A program made the translations under genes and the position numbers. The notes under the pieces are model-generated. The model ran no database searches, had not been told where the DNA came from, and worked only from the letters and a program-made list of their open reading frames with translations. From Coriobacteriia bacterium (GTDB lineage Bacteria; Actinomycetota; Coriobacteriia; Anaerosomatales; Anaerosomataceae), in NCBI GenBank assembly GCA_030655755.1, contig JAUSOQ010000043.1, positions 248,001-312,000 of the forward strand: DNA of 64,000 nucleotides, given 5' to 3'. How positions within the stretch are numbered: position 1 is the first letter of the stretch; every line of letters begins with the position of its first letter. Of the stretch, positions 48,086 through 57,211 are shown piece by piece.

Positions 48086-48325
48086 CTATGCGTTGGCGGT
48101 GATGAACTCGACCGCGTCGGCGACCGTCTTGATGTTCTCGGCCTCCTCGTCAGGGATGGAGATGCCAAACGACTCCTCCAGCGCCATGACGAGCTCGACG
48201 ATATCGAGCGAGTCGGCGCCGAGATCGTCAATGAAGGACGCCTCGAGGGTCACATCGCCCTCATCAGCGTTGAGCTGATCGACGATGACCTCCTTGACCT
48301 TGTCAAAGATCTCCTCTTTCTCCAT
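48086..48325 (-). CDS. acpP: Acyl carrier protein
   Basis: ACP carries growing acyl chains on a phosphopantetheine arm. The 79-residue acidic protein has the attachment serine S39 in GADSLD. The start at ATG 48323-48325 has GGAGGT seven bases upstream; an upstream in-frame ATG overlaps poorly with the ribosome site. It lies after fabG and is bracketed by hairpins, consistent with separate, high expression. Confidence 0.97.
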   Translation of the reverse strand: MEKEEIFDKVKEVIVDQLNADEGDVTLEASFIDDLGADSLDIVELVMALEESFGISIPDEEAENIKTVADAVEFITANA

Positions 48326-48362
48326 GGTTAACACCTCCTCTCTCCTGCCACAGCGTGATATA

Positions 48363-48376
48363 CGCGCACATGCGCG
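48363..48376 (-). terminator. Small hairpin between fabG and acpP
   Basis: CGCGCA and TGCGCG pair around two bases, two bases after the fabG stop, followed on the minus strand by TATATC. It could be a weak terminator or a processing stem, and the TATATC may be a -10. Confidence 0.3.
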
Positions 48377-48378
48377 GG

Positions 48379-49131
48379 TCAGGCAAATGTCATACCTCCG
48401 TCGACTGCGAGAGTCTGGCCGGTGATGTAGGCTGCTTCGTCGCTCGCAAGGAACACTACGACCGCAGCGATGTCGGCGGGCGTGCCCATTCGTTTCATGG
48501 CGATACTGCCAAGTGCGGCCTCTCTGGTGGCAGCAGGAAGCGCCGCCGTCATGTCGGTCTCGATGAAGCCAGGCGCCACTGCGTTGACGCGGACATTACG
48601 TGACGCCAGCTCACGAGCGACAGACTTCGTCATGCCGATGAGCCCCGCTTTCGCTGATGCGTAGTTCACCTGACCTGCATTCCCGGCGATGCCCACTACC
48701 GAAGAGATGTTGATGATGGAGCCGGAACGCGCCTTCATCATCAGTTTGGCTGCTGCCCGGGTCATGAGGAACGCACCTGTGAGATTCGTGCGGATGACGT
48801 CTCCCCAGTCTTCATCGCTCATGCGTACAAGCAGCCCATCGCGAGTGATACCGGCATTGTTGACGAGTACATCGAGTCGGCCGAAGCGTTCGGCGACCGC
48901 GTCCACCAAAGCAGCGACGCTCTCCGGGTCGCCGACATCGGCCTTGAAGGCGTCAGCGGTGCCGCCCGCGGCCTGTATGCAAGCCACGACATCGCAGGCC
49001 GCAGCCTCGCTACCTGCAATATAGTTGACCGCGACCGCCGCGCCCTCCGCAGCGAGTCGCCTGGCTATCTCCGCCCCGATGCCTTGCGACGATCCCGTCA
49101 CGAGGGCAACTTTATCGGTAAGCCGTGCCAT
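48379..49131 (-). CDS. fabG: 3-oxoacyl-ACP reductase
   Basis: FabG reduces beta-ketoacyl-ACP with NADPH. The 250-residue short-chain dehydrogenase has GSSQGIG at 13-19, NNAG at 91-94 and the catalytic S144, Y157, K161. The C-terminus reads VDGGMTFA, as in FabG. The ATG overlaps the fabD stop by one base. Confidence 0.96.
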   Translation of the reverse strand: MARLTDKVALVTGSSQGIGAEIARRLAAEGAAVAVNYIAGSEAAACDVVACIQAAGGTADAFKADVGDPESVAALVDAVAERFGRLDVLVNNAGITRDGLLVRMSDEDWGDVIRTNLTGAFLMTRAAAKLMMKARSGSIINISSVVGIAGNAGQVNYASAKAGLIGMTKSVARELASRNVRVNAVAPGFIETDMTAALPAATREAALGSIAMKRMGTPADIAAVVVFLASDEAAYITGQTLAVDGGMTFA

Positions 49132-50069
49132 TACCGCACCTCCTTCTCGACCAACTTGAGTTCGTTCACGACCAACTTGAGTTCGCCATCGCCTGTCGCG
49201 AAGGCATCCAGCCCTTCGACCCGGCGTGCCAGCCCCTTGAGAACCGCGCCGGGGCCCGCTTCGACGACCACACGAACACCTATGTCACGCAGAGCGTACA
49301 TTGTTTCCGTCCATCGCACCGGCGACGTCATCTGGTTTCGGAGCCGTGTAGCGATGACGCTTGCATCCGTCGTAGGCGCCGGATCGGTGTTCTGGAGAAT
49401 AGGAATGGCTACGTCCGAGAGCTTTGTGCGCTCGAGGACCGCTGCGAACGCGTCAGCGGCGGGCGCCATGAGAGGAGAATGGAACGGACCAGCGACCTGA
49501 AGGGGGACGATACGGCGCGCACCGGCGCTGCTGAGCGCGATTGTAGCCGACTCGACGCCGAGATGTGTGCCGGAGATGATGACCTGTCCCGGCGCGTTGT
49601 CATTTGCGACCCAAACGTCGGAGATGCTGTCTACGAGGTCTGCGACCGTGCAACTATCGAGGCCGAGAACCGCAGCCATGGTTCCTGGCGTGGCGGCCGC
49701 AGTAGAACTCATGAGGTCGGCGCGCTCGACGACGAGTTCAAGGCCCGCTTCAGCCGAGAACGCTCCGGCGACGGCCAGTGCGGCGAACTCGCCGACGCTG
49801 TGACCGGCAAATGCGAGAGGCTCCAAGCCCGCGGCGAGCAGACTGGTGCCCCATGCCCAGTCGGCGAGGTACAGCAGTGGTTGAGCTGCACAGGTGTCTG
49901 CAAGAGCGGCAGCGGGGCCCTCGGCAGCAATGCGACGCAGGTCGAGACCGCTCAGGGACTCGGCGGCATCCAGGAGCCGGTCCAGGGCGTCGAGGCCAGG
50001 CAGACGCTCCAACATGCCGATACGCTGCGACCCCTGTCCGGGGAACACGAATGCATGAGCAAGCGCCAT
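49131..50069 (-). CDS. fabD: Malonyl-CoA-ACP transacylase
   Basis: FabD loads malonate onto ACP. The 312-residue protein has PGQGSQ near the start, S91 in GHSVGE and H197 in PFHSPLM. The C-terminus ends with a tandem ELKLV repeat created by a 21-base duplication. It lies five bases after fabK. Confidence 0.96.
   Translation of the reverse strand: MALAHAFVFPGQGSQRIGMLERLPGLDALDRLLDAAESLSGLDLRRIAAEGPAAALADTCAAQPLLYLADWAWGTSLLAAGLEPLAFAGHSVGEFAALAVAGAFSAEAGLELVVERADLMSSTAAATPGTMAAVLGLDSCTVADLVDSISDVWVANDNAPGQVIISGTHLGVESATIALSSAGARRIVPLQVAGPFHSPLMAPAADAFAAVLERTKLSDVAIPILQNTDPAPTTDASVIATRLRNQMTSPVRWTETMYALRDIGVRVVVEAGPGAVLKGLARRVEGLDAFATGDGELKLVVNELKLVEKEVR
49148..49185. repeat. Tandem duplication at the fabD 3' end
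   Basis: The 17-base unit CGACCAACTTGAGTTCG occurs at 49148-49164 and 49169-49185 (21-base period). It duplicates the heptad around ELKLV in the last residues of FabD, in frame. Confidence 0.85.
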
Positions 50070-50074
50070 AGGAT

Positions 50075-51022
50075 CTACGCCTTCAGGCCAGAGCGGAGTG
50101 CCGACATGACGGCTTCCGCCTCGATGATGATCTCGGCGATGATCTCGGCGGCGGGCTGGATCTTGGTCACCATGGCCGCCACCTGGCCCGCCATGACACT
50201 TCCCATGTCGACATCACCCTGCTTCATCGCGAGCGCCAGCTTGCCGGTGCCCAGCTTCTCCAGCTCCTCGGGTTTGTTCTCCCTGTCAAGCACCTCGAGC
50301 TGGCGCGATAGCTTGTTCTTGAGAATACGCACGGGATGGCCCGTTGAGTACCCGGTCACGATCGTATCTCGGTCCTTGGCCTTGATGACGCGGGCCTTTG
50401 CGTTGGGGTGGATCGTGCACTCCTCCGCGCACATGAAACGCGTGCCCATTTGCACGCCGTCCGCACCGAGCGCGAACGCGGCGGCAAGGCCACGACCGTC
50501 CGCGATGCCGCCGGCAGCGACCACGGGGATCTCGATGGCGTCAGCAAGCTGCGGTGTGAGCACCATTGTCGTGAGATCACCGATATGACCGCCGGCCTCC
50601 ATACCCTCGCCGATCACTGCGTCAGCGCCTATCGATTCCATACGCTTGGCAAGCGCAACGGAGGGAACCACGGTGAGGATCTTGATGCCATGCGCCTTGA
50701 GGTCACTCATGTACTTCGCAGGATTGCCCGCGCCGGTCGTCACGGCATCGACGCCTTCTTCAAGCACCATGGCGACGAGATCGTCGATATGTGGCGTAAG
50801 AAGCATCAGGTTCACGCCGAAGGGTTTGTCTGTGAGCGTCTTCGCGCGGCGGATCTCCTCGCGCAAGATGTCGGTTGGCATGTGACCGGCTCCGATGATA
50901 CCGAGCCCGCCACCGTTGCTGACGGCAGCCACCAGTTCGGCTGTCGCGGTCCAGGCCATGCCGCCCTGGATGATGGGGTACTCGATGCCGAGTAGCCTCG
51001 TGAGTCTCGTACGCAGGGCCAT
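50075..51022 (-). CDS. fabK: Enoyl-ACP reductase II
   Basis: FabK is the FMN-dependent NADH enoyl-ACP reductase that performs the last step of each elongation cycle. The 315-residue TIM barrel has YPIIQGGMAW, GAGNP, the catalytic-type histidine H146 in MEAGGHIGDL and AAGGIADGRG. No FabI or FabV is present here. The order fabH-fabK-fabD-fabG-acpP matches firmicute fatty acid clusters. It starts four bases after fabH. Confidence 0.93.
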   Translation of the reverse strand: MALRTRLTRLLGIEYPIIQGGMAWTATAELVAAVSNGGGLGIIGAGHMPTDILREEIRRAKTLTDKPFGVNLMLLTPHIDDLVAMVLEEGVDAVTTGAGNPAKYMSDLKAHGIKILTVVPSVALAKRMESIGADAVIGEGMEAGGHIGDLTTMVLTPQLADAIEIPVVAAGGIADGRGLAAAFALGADGVQMGTRFMCAEECTIHPNAKARVIKAKDRDTIVTGYSTGHPVRILKNKLSRQLEVLDRENKPEELEKLGTGKLALAMKQGDVDMGSVMAGQVAAMVTKIQPAAEIIAEIIIEAEAVMSALRSGLKA

Positions 51023-51026
51023 CTAC

Positions 51027-52013
51027 CTAAACCTCCTTGGTCCAACGCACGATCGCGGCTCCCCAGGTGAGCCCCGCGCCGAAACCGACGAGGGCGAGGA
51101 TATCGCCCGGCCGCAAGTTGCCGCTAGTATACAGTTCGTCCACGGCCAGCGGAATCGAGGCCGCAGATGTATTGCCGGTGAGCGCGATGTTGGACACGAC
51201 ACGTTCGTGCGGAAGGCCGAGACGATCGGCTACCGTGTCGAGGATCCGCTGGTTTGCTTGATGTGGGACAAGCCATGTCACGTCGTCCACAGACAGTCCG
51301 GAGGCCGCCAGGGCGGTCTCGGTCGTCTTGGGTATGACACGGACCGCGAACTTGAAGACGTCGTTACCTACCATCTGCACGAAGTGCAGGCCAGCTTCGA
51401 TAGTCTCCACGGTCGTGGGCATGGCCGAGCCGCCAGCCGGGATCTTCAACATGTCCCCGCCGGTACCATCGGCGCCGAGGTCGATCCCGAGAACGCCCGG
51501 TTCATCGGCAGCCTGGAGCACGAACGCTCCGGCGCCGTCGCCGAACAGGATACACGTTCCCCGATCCGAGAAATCGACGTGGCGCGTAAGTGCATCCGCG
51601 CCGATGACAAGGACGGTACGTGCCCGACCGCTTTCTATCGCCGCAGTGGCGTTCTGGAGGGCGAAAATGAAGCTCGTGCATGCAGCCATGACGTCGTAGG
51701 CAGGACACGTGAGCCCGAGGTTCGCTTGGGTGATGCAGGCGGTGGACGGGAAGATCATGTCCGGGCTGGACGTCCCCACCACCAATAGATCGATATCGGC
51801 AGGCGTGATGCCGGCATCCCTCATCGCGTTGCGAGCTGCATGCGTCGCAAGGTCTGATGTGGCCTGATCCTTCTCGGCGAGTCGGCGCTCACTGATGCCG
51901 GTACGCGTGGTGATCCATTCGTCGGAGGTCTCCACCATACCCTCGAGGTCTTCATTGGTGAGTCTTCGATTAGGCAGGTATGACCCGACGCCGATGATCG
52001 CTGCATGCTTCAT
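51027..52013 (-). CDS. fabH: Beta-ketoacyl-ACP synthase III
   Basis: FabH starts chains from acyl-CoA and malonyl-ACP. The 328-residue protein has C112 in MAACTSF, H251 in PHQANQR and N281 in GNTSAASIP. An AAGGAG sequence lies about 13 bases before the ATG, farther than usual. The 98-base gap from plsX holds a symmetrical element and a possible promoter. Confidence 0.97.
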   Translation of the reverse strand: MKHAAIIGVGSYLPNRRLTNEDLEGMVETSDEWITTRTGISERRLAEKDQATSDLATHAARNAMRDAGITPADIDLLVVGTSSPDMIFPSTACITQANLGLTCPAYDVMAACTSFIFALQNATAAIESGRARTVLVIGADALTRHVDFSDRGTCILFGDGAGAFVLQAADEPGVLGIDLGADGTGGDMLKIPAGGSAMPTTVETIEAGLHFVQMVGNDVFKFAVRVIPKTTETALAASGLSVDDVTWLVPHQANQRILDTVADRLGLPHERVVSNIALTGNTSAASIPLAVDELYTSGNLRPGDILALVGFGAGLTWGAAIVRWTKEV

Positions 52014-52060
52014 AAGGGGGTGTAGACTCCTTGCTCTTGGCGCTGCCGGGCGCCTGGCCG

Positions 52061-52091
52061 GACGAATGTCCGTGTAGTGTACACGTTCGTC
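52061..52091. promoter_or_regulatory. Inverted repeat and possible promoter ahead of fabH
   Basis: CGTGTA-GTG-TACACG (52071-52085) is an exact inverted repeat, flanked asymmetrically by GACGAA and TTCGTC, which also pair. On the minus strand its centre contains TACACT, a possible -10, with TTTCCC 17 bases upstream. It could be an operator for fatty acid control. It does not match the FapR consensus. Confidence 0.35.
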
Positions 52092-52111
52092 AGAGCACGG
52101 GAAAGCGCCTA

Positions 52112-53119
52112 CTATTCCGCTGAGAGTTCAGCTATGGAGCGCTCGATGATCGCCGGAAGCTGTGAACGAACGGCACGCGCGCTGATGAGTATGCCGTTGC
52201 AGACCGCACGTGAGCTTGAGCTGCCATGGCCGATGATGCACACGCCCTTCACGCCCAGCAGCGGGGCACCGCCATACGTGTCAGGGTCGATGCGGTCCTT
52301 GAGTTTGTTGAGTGATGGCTTCAGCACCGCTGCTGCGACGGAGTTCAGAGGCGTCTCGGTCATTGCCGTCTTGATCTGCCTCAGGAGGATCTTTGACAAC
52401 CCTTCGAGGAGTTTGAGCGCCACATTGCCCGTGAAGCCATCAGTCACGACCACGTCGACGGTTCCCGCAGGGATGTCCCTGCCCTCGACGTTGCCGGTGA
52501 AACCCGGGACGCTTGAGGCCATGAGCGCATGGGCCTCCTGCGCCAGCATCGACCCTTTGGTGGGTTCCTCACCGATGTTCAACAGGCCGACAGTCGGCTC
52601 AGCACGATCAAGTAACATCTGTGCATATGCACGGCCCATCAGCGCGAACTGCACGAGGTTCTCCGGTTTCGCGTCGGCGTTTGCGCCGACGTCGAGCAGA
52701 ATGCAAGGTCGATCGGATGCCGGGATCACCGTCGCGATCGCAGGTCGCGACACGCCGGGCAGGCGTCCCATGACCAGCGTCGCCGCTGCCATGCATGCAC
52801 CCGTGCTACCTGCCGAGAAGAAAGCTTTTGCATGCCCTTCCTTCACGAGGCGACAGCCGACCACGATCGAGGAGTCCTTCTTCGAGCGGACGGCATTGGC
52901 CGGATGCTCACCCATCTCGATGATCTCGGTCGTGACGATCGCATCCACGCGATCATGTTCCTCCGCGAAGGGGGTCACGACGTCGTCAGGTCCGGTGAGC
53001 AGGATATGGAGTCGAGGATCGGCGGCGAGTGCCTCGCAAACTCCTTGTAGCACCACGACAGGCGCGTGATCGCCGCCGATCGCATCGACGACGACAGTCG
53101 CGTCCTCAGCTACGCTCAT
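52112..53119 (-). CDS. plsX: Phosphate acyltransferase PlsX
   Basis: PlsX makes acyl-phosphate from acyl-ACP for phospholipid synthesis. The 335 residues begin with VVVDAIGGDHAP and include FFSAGSTGA, LDVGANAD and TDGFTGNVALKL, all family hallmarks. It heads the fab genes in transcription order. In this genome the acyl-CoA synthetase pair lies between rpmF and plsX, which are adjacent in many bacteria. Confidence 0.96.
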   Translation of the reverse strand: MSVAEDATVVVDAIGGDHAPVVVLQGVCEALAADPRLHILLTGPDDVVTPFAEEHDRVDAIVTTEIIEMGEHPANAVRSKKDSSIVVGCRLVKEGHAKAFFSAGSTGACMAAATLVMGRLPGVSRPAIATVIPASDRPCILLDVGANADAKPENLVQFALMGRAYAQMLLDRAEPTVGLLNIGEEPTKGSMLAQEAHALMASSVPGFTGNVEGRDIPAGTVDVVVTDGFTGNVALKLLEGLSKILLRQIKTAMTETPLNSVAAAVLKPSLNKLKDRIDPDTYGGAPLLGVKGVCIIGHGSSSSRAVCNGILISARAVRSQLPAIIERSIAELSAE

Positions 53120-53145
53120 GCGTGCTCCTCGTCCTGGGGACGGCG

Positions 53146-54210
53146 TCAGATGCCGAACTCAGCAAGCAACGCGTCCATGTCGACAGCTTGACCGAGCATC
53201 TCGCGTATTCTAGCAGCCTTGTTCACATCATGAAGTCGTACGTGTCCCATGAGCGCTTCCATCTTCTCGACCGCTGTCAGCGTATCGGTGTCCACCATGA
53301 TCATCGGGACACCAAGTTCCTCGGCCCGCGCGAGTACGAGAGCACCGGGGGGCAGGTTCCCGGTCAGGATGAGCGCACGGGTGTTGGTCTCCAGGGCGGC
53401 CAATTGAACGTCTGCTCTGTCTCCGCCTGTGATGACGGCCTTACGGGCTTTTCGGCGGAAGAAACGAAGCGCCTTGTCCTGGCCCATGGCGCCCACCATG
53501 AATGCCTCGACCGTCTCATCAAGGCGATCATCTGCGCAGAGTACGGTGCCACCGAGAGCGTCGACTATCTCCCCCACCGTCACGGACGAAAGCGACGCAT
53601 CTTGCGGCAATATACCGAGGACCTTGACGCCGGCTGCCTGCAGGAACGGTGACACTCGGCGCAGCACAAAATCGTTCTGAGACTCATGCACCCAGTTGAG
53701 TAGCACACCGCCAAGATGGTTGCCGAGGATTTGCGCGACAGTAAGGACGTCATCCGGCAGATCCATGCCATTGGGGCGGTCGATAAGGAGTACAGACGCA
53801 TCGAGCAGCTCGGCCACTCGTTCGACCGACAATCCGATGCTTCTTCCTTGGTAGAGATCACTGTGCCCTTCGATCACCATCACGTCGCGACCCTCGGCGC
53901 ATGACATGTATGCCGAGACGAGCCGCTCTTTAAGACCCTTGACGTCATGTGCGAGGACACTCTCCACGAAAGCCTGGGTACGCACGATCGGGCAGATGTC
54001 CGCCAGCGGGACCGGGTCGTTGAGACAGCACCGGTTCACGTACAAAGCATCCTGGTCGGTAGTGACACCTTCCACAGTCACGGGCATGGTGCCGAACGGT
54101 TTGAAGTAGCCCACATCGAGCCCACGCTCCTGTAGTTCATGAATGAGAGCCAGAGCGATGCCGCTCTTCCCCGAGTATGGAGCCGTTGACGTTACGAGGA
54201 TCGCACGCAT
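53146..54210 (-). CDS. BioD-like P-loop and DRTGG domain protein (Pta N-terminal type)
   Basis: The 354-residue protein begins MRAILVTSTAPYSGKSGIAL, a dethiobiotin-synthetase-like P-loop domain (about 1-210). A DRTGG domain at roughly 215-330 contains ITGGDRADVQLAALE. This is the architecture of the N-terminal regulatory half of long phosphotransacetylases, without the catalytic half. The start at ATG 54208-54210 fits GGAGG six bases upstream. It follows the acyl-CoA synthetase by two bases, so the pair likely works together, perhaps with this protein sensing nucleotides. That role is inference. Confidence 0.85.
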   Translation of the reverse strand: MRAILVTSTAPYSGKSGIALALIHELQERGLDVGYFKPFGTMPVTVEGVTTDQDALYVNRCCLNDPVPLADICPIVRTQAFVESVLAHDVKGLKERLVSAYMSCAEGRDVMVIEGHSDLYQGRSIGLSVERVAELLDASVLLIDRPNGMDLPDDVLTVAQILGNHLGGVLLNWVHESQNDFVLRRVSPFLQAAGVKVLGILPQDASLSSVTVGEIVDALGGTVLCADDRLDETVEAFMVGAMGQDKALRFFRRKARKAVITGGDRADVQLAALETNTRALILTGNLPPGALVLARAEELGVPMIMVDTDTLTAVEKMEALMGHVRLHDVNKAARIREMLGQAVDMDALLAEFGI

Positions 54211-54212
54211 GG

Positions 54213-56306
54213 TCATCCTCCGATCCCTATACGTATGTCTGCGGCAACGCTTCCGTTGCCCTTGTCGTGAACGATAAGCGGATTGATGTCAAGTTCTGTG
54301 ATTTCATCGAAGTCTGTGACCAGGGCGGATACTCGTGTGATGACGTCGACGACCGATTCAAGGTCTGCAGGGCGCTGCCCTCTCACGCCACGCAGGAGTC
54401 CAAAGCCGCGGATCTCAGTGACCATCCTATGCGCTTCTTCAGGTGTTACCGGACATAGTCGGAACGTCACATCTTTGAGCACCTCGACGTAGATACCCCC
54501 GAGACCGAACATGAGCAATGGCCCGAACTGCGGATCACGGTTCACACCGATGATGACTTCCCGGCCTGGAGGCACCTGCTGTTGCAGCGTGACGCCCCAG
54601 ATGCGAGCGTCTGCCATATAGGCTCGTGCACGCGAGATGATCTCTTCATAGGCGATGGCGAGTACGGCATCGTTGTCGATCCCGACACGAATGCCACCGA
54701 TATCGGACTTGTGTAAGATGTCAGGACTTGCGATCTTCATGACGATCGGATACCCGATCTCACGTGCCAAGCGCTTGGCTTGAGACAGGTCATGCGCAAG
54801 TCCACCGCGTGGAACAGTGACCCCATAAGCCTCCGCGATCCGGGATGCCGACTGCTCGGTTATGAAGGTGCGACCAGCGACCTTTGCGTGGTCGATCGCA
54901 TCTCTCACCAGAGTGCGGTCGCTCTGGATCTCTATCGGCGCAGACGGTGGCGATCCAAGCCTGATGCGATAGCGTTGCATGGCCGCGATGGTCGCGATCG
55001 CACGTTCGGGAAACGGGTAGTGAGGCACGCTGCCTTGACGGAGAGCCGTCACGCCGTCAGCGACCGCAGTGTCTCCCATGAAGCATGCGAGTGTCGTGAC
55101 GCCAGACTGGCGGGCGATGCGAGCGACCGCGTCAGCGGTCTCCCTTGCCTGCGTAGTGGCTTGCGGTGTCAGTACGACCAACACAGCGTGGACGTTGGGA
55201 TCATCGACCAGGATGCCCAGCGCATCCTCATATCGCGATGCGGGTGCGTCGCCCAACACGTCCACAGGATTATAGAGAGCTGCGGCATCGGGGAGTACTG
55301 CGCGCAGACGGTTGATGGTATCACTCTGAAGTGATGCGAGAGCTACGTCCATCCGGTCACAGGCATCCGTAGCGAGGATCGCGGGACCGCCCGCGTTCGT
55401 GAGGATCACGAGACCGGGACCAGCCGGTAGTGGCTGGCGCGAAAAAGCCACCGAGATATCGAAGAGCTCCTCGATGGTGCGTGCGCGAATGGCTCCCGCC
55501 TTTAAGAATGCAGCGTCATACGCACGCTCGGAACCTGCGAGGCTCCCGGTATGAGAGGAGACGGCCCGGGCGCCAGCGTCTGAGACCCCCGATTTGAGCG
55601 CGACGAAAGGTTTCTCACACACGAGTTCGGCCACCGCTTCGACAAACGCACGACCATCGCTCACTGCCTCCAGATACGCCGCTACGACTTTGGTATGCGG
55701 TTCTTCGGCCCATGCTTTCACGAGGTCCACCTCGGAAAGATCGGCCTTGTTGCCTAGCGAGACGAAATTTGCAAGGCCGATTCCCTCGCCTGCCGTCCAG
55801 TCGAGGACAGCTGTTCCCAGTGCGCCGGATTGCGACATGAACGATATGGAGCCGGGACGTGGCATCGTGACAGCGAATGAAGCGTTGAGTCCCGAATGCG
55901 CCGAGATGAGTCCCAGGCAGTTCGGACCAAGCAGGCGCATGCCGTAGGAGCGCGCCGTAGTGACGAGAGCTCGTTCGAGCGCAGCACCTTCGCGACCGGT
56001 CTCTTTGAACCCGGCCGTGATAACGACCACCGAGCGGATGCCCTTCTCGCCACATTCGCGTACGACACTCTCCGCGAATCGGGCGGGAACGACGACGACC
56101 GCGAGGTCGACGTCGCCGTCTATCGCGGTCACAGAGGGGTAGCACCGGAAACCATGTATCTCATCTGTTCCCGGGTTCACCGGGTAGACCTTGCCAGCGA
56201 ACCCACCGGTGCGAAGGTTGTCGAATACGATGTGCCCGACTTTGCCCTCGTCCCGTGATACACCGATCACGGCGACTGAGCGAGGAGAGAAGAACTCCTC
56301 GAGCAC
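54213..56306 (-). CDS. ADP-forming acetyl/acyl-CoA synthetase, fused alpha-beta
   Basis: This enzyme family converts acyl-CoA, ADP and phosphate to acid, CoA and ATP, a fermentative energy step. The 697 residues have the CoA-binding domain with AVIGVSRDEGKVG at 12-24, succinyl-CoA ligase-like domains with the phospho-histidine H252 in SSHTGSLAGS, and a C-terminal ATP-grasp (about 470-697). A linker joins alpha and beta halves in one chain. The GTG start has GGAGGT eight bases upstream. It is placed between rpmF and plsX, so the acyl substrate could be tied to lipid metabolism. Confidence 0.9.
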   Translation of the reverse strand: MLEEFFSPRSVAVIGVSRDEGKVGHIVFDNLRTGGFAGKVYPVNPGTDEIHGFRCYPSVTAIDGDVDLAVVVVPARFAESVVRECGEKGIRSVVVITAGFKETGREGAALERALVTTARSYGMRLLGPNCLGLISAHSGLNASFAVTMPRPGSISFMSQSGALGTAVLDWTAGEGIGLANFVSLGNKADLSEVDLVKAWAEEPHTKVVAAYLEAVSDGRAFVEAVAELVCEKPFVALKSGVSDAGARAVSSHTGSLAGSERAYDAAFLKAGAIRARTIEELFDISVAFSRQPLPAGPGLVILTNAGGPAILATDACDRMDVALASLQSDTINRLRAVLPDAAALYNPVDVLGDAPASRYEDALGILVDDPNVHAVLVVLTPQATTQARETADAVARIARQSGVTTLACFMGDTAVADGVTALRQGSVPHYPFPERAIATIAAMQRYRIRLGSPPSAPIEIQSDRTLVRDAIDHAKVAGRTFITEQSASRIAEAYGVTVPRGGLAHDLSQAKRLAREIGYPIVMKIASPDILHKSDIGGIRVGIDNDAVLAIAYEEIISRARAYMADARIWGVTLQQQVPPGREVIIGVNRDPQFGPLLMFGLGGIYVEVLKDVTFRLCPVTPEEAHRMVTEIRGFGLLRGVRGQRPADLESVVDVITRVSALVTDFDEITELDINPLIVHDKGNGSVAADIRIGIGG

Positions 56307-56333
56307 GCGTTACGACCTCCCCCGACATAAGAA

Positions 56334-56358
56334 CGGCGCCCTCCCGAGGGGGACGCCG
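56334..56358 (-). terminator. Terminator hairpin after rpmF
   Basis: CGGCG-CCC and GGG-CGCCG pair with one bulged base around an eight-base loop, a few bases after the rpmF stop. TTCTTATGT follows on the minus strand. It separates rpmF from the acyl-CoA synthetase gene. Confidence 0.55.
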
Positions 56359-56362
56359 CTGA

Positions 56363-56539
56363 TTAGTCCGTCTCGACAATCTCCTTGCCGTTATAGTACC
56401 CGCAACTCGGGCACACACAGTGCGGCAGTTTGACCTCATGGCACTGCGGACAGACCGATTGCGCGGGTGCCGAAAGGTTGTGTGTCGCGCGACGGGAATC
56501 CCGAACAGCGCGCGAGGTCTTTCTCTTGGGGACAGGCAT
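56363..56539 (-). CDS. rpmF: 50S ribosomal protein L32
   Basis: The 58-residue product begins [17 protein letters not shown], the L32 signature, and carries a zinc-binding pair CPQC and CPSC. AAGGAG lies ten bases before the ATG at 56537-56539. A longer in-frame reading extends upstream but is not L32-like. It follows yceD as in most bacteria and has its own promoter and terminator. Confidence 0.97.
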   Translation of the reverse strand: MPVPKRKTSRAVRDSRRATHNLSAPAQSVCPQCHEVKLPHCVCPSCGYYNGKEIVETD

Positions 56540-56628
56540 GTTCTTCGTGCTCCTTCCACGAGGCGCCGCCGATCGGCTGACACCCGGTGCTTGTAAGTTC
56601 ATCCGACTGACAGCCGGCGCAAGGCGAC

Positions 56629-56659
56629 ATTCTAGCATAGCCTGCGGTGCAGGGGGCAA
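56629..56659 (-). promoter_or_regulatory. Promoter candidate for rpmF
   Basis: TGCTAGAAT on the minus strand (56629-56637) is an extended -10. TTGCCC at 56654-56659 is 19 bases upstream, longer than ideal. It lies in the 133-base gap between yceD and rpmF. Confidence 0.5.
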
Positions 56660-56672
56660 GGCTGTAAGCCGT

Positions 56673-57206
56673 CTAGTGCGGGTCCTGAGCCGAAAGCAGG
56701 TCTCGCAGAGCGCCGAATGGGGTATCCGCAACCTCGTCGGCGCAGTGACAACTCACCACGTTGCGGTCCGCACCACATTTAGGACAGATGCCGGCGCACC
56801 CCTCGTCATGGACCGGCGCGAACGGCAAGTCGATGGTCAACGCCGCCAGCAGTGCCGGCATGAGATCGATACTGCGGTCGTGAATGAGCTCATACTCCTG
56901 CTCTTCGGGCAGTTGCTTCGCATGAGAGGGAGAGATATAGAAGCCCTCTACCTCCCCTAAGCTGTGGAGAGTGAACTCGCACAGACAGCGCACGCACGTC
57001 GCCTTCAGATCTACGGCGACGGTCCCTTGCACAACGACACCTGCACCCGTGTTCGTAAGCGACACACTGAGCTGCGCCGGCGCAACGGGAGTGAAGGTCT
57101 CACTACCTATGATCATGGGTTCGAGCGACACTTCCTCGGTGAGCGATATCTGCCCGCCGAGATCATCGAGAATCGCACCCAACTCAACGCGGTATGCCTG
57201 CTCCAT
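56673..57206 (-). CDS. YceD/DUF177 family protein
   Basis: The 177-residue protein belongs to the DUF177 family, whose members are linked to 23S rRNA processing. It has the conserved TCVRCLCEF near the middle and a C-terminal zinc-ribbon-like [14 protein letters not shown], then CHC. The yceD-rpmF pairing is conserved. It begins five bases after a coiled-coil gene. Confidence 0.92.
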   Translation of the reverse strand: MEQAYRVELGAILDDLGGQISLTEEVSLEPMIIGSETFTPVAPAQLSVSLTNTGAGVVVQGTVAVDLKATCVRCLCEFTLHSLGEVEGFYISPSHAKQLPEEQEYELIHDRSIDLMPALLAALTIDLPFAPVHDEGCAGICPKCGADRNVVSCHCADEVADTPFGALRDLLSAQDPH

Positions 57207-57211
57207 GGGTC

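Noticed and set aside
49125-50588. Plus-strand open frame opposite fabD and fabK
   Set aside because: It is antisense to two conserved genes, and its sequence has the mixed composition typical of shadow frames.
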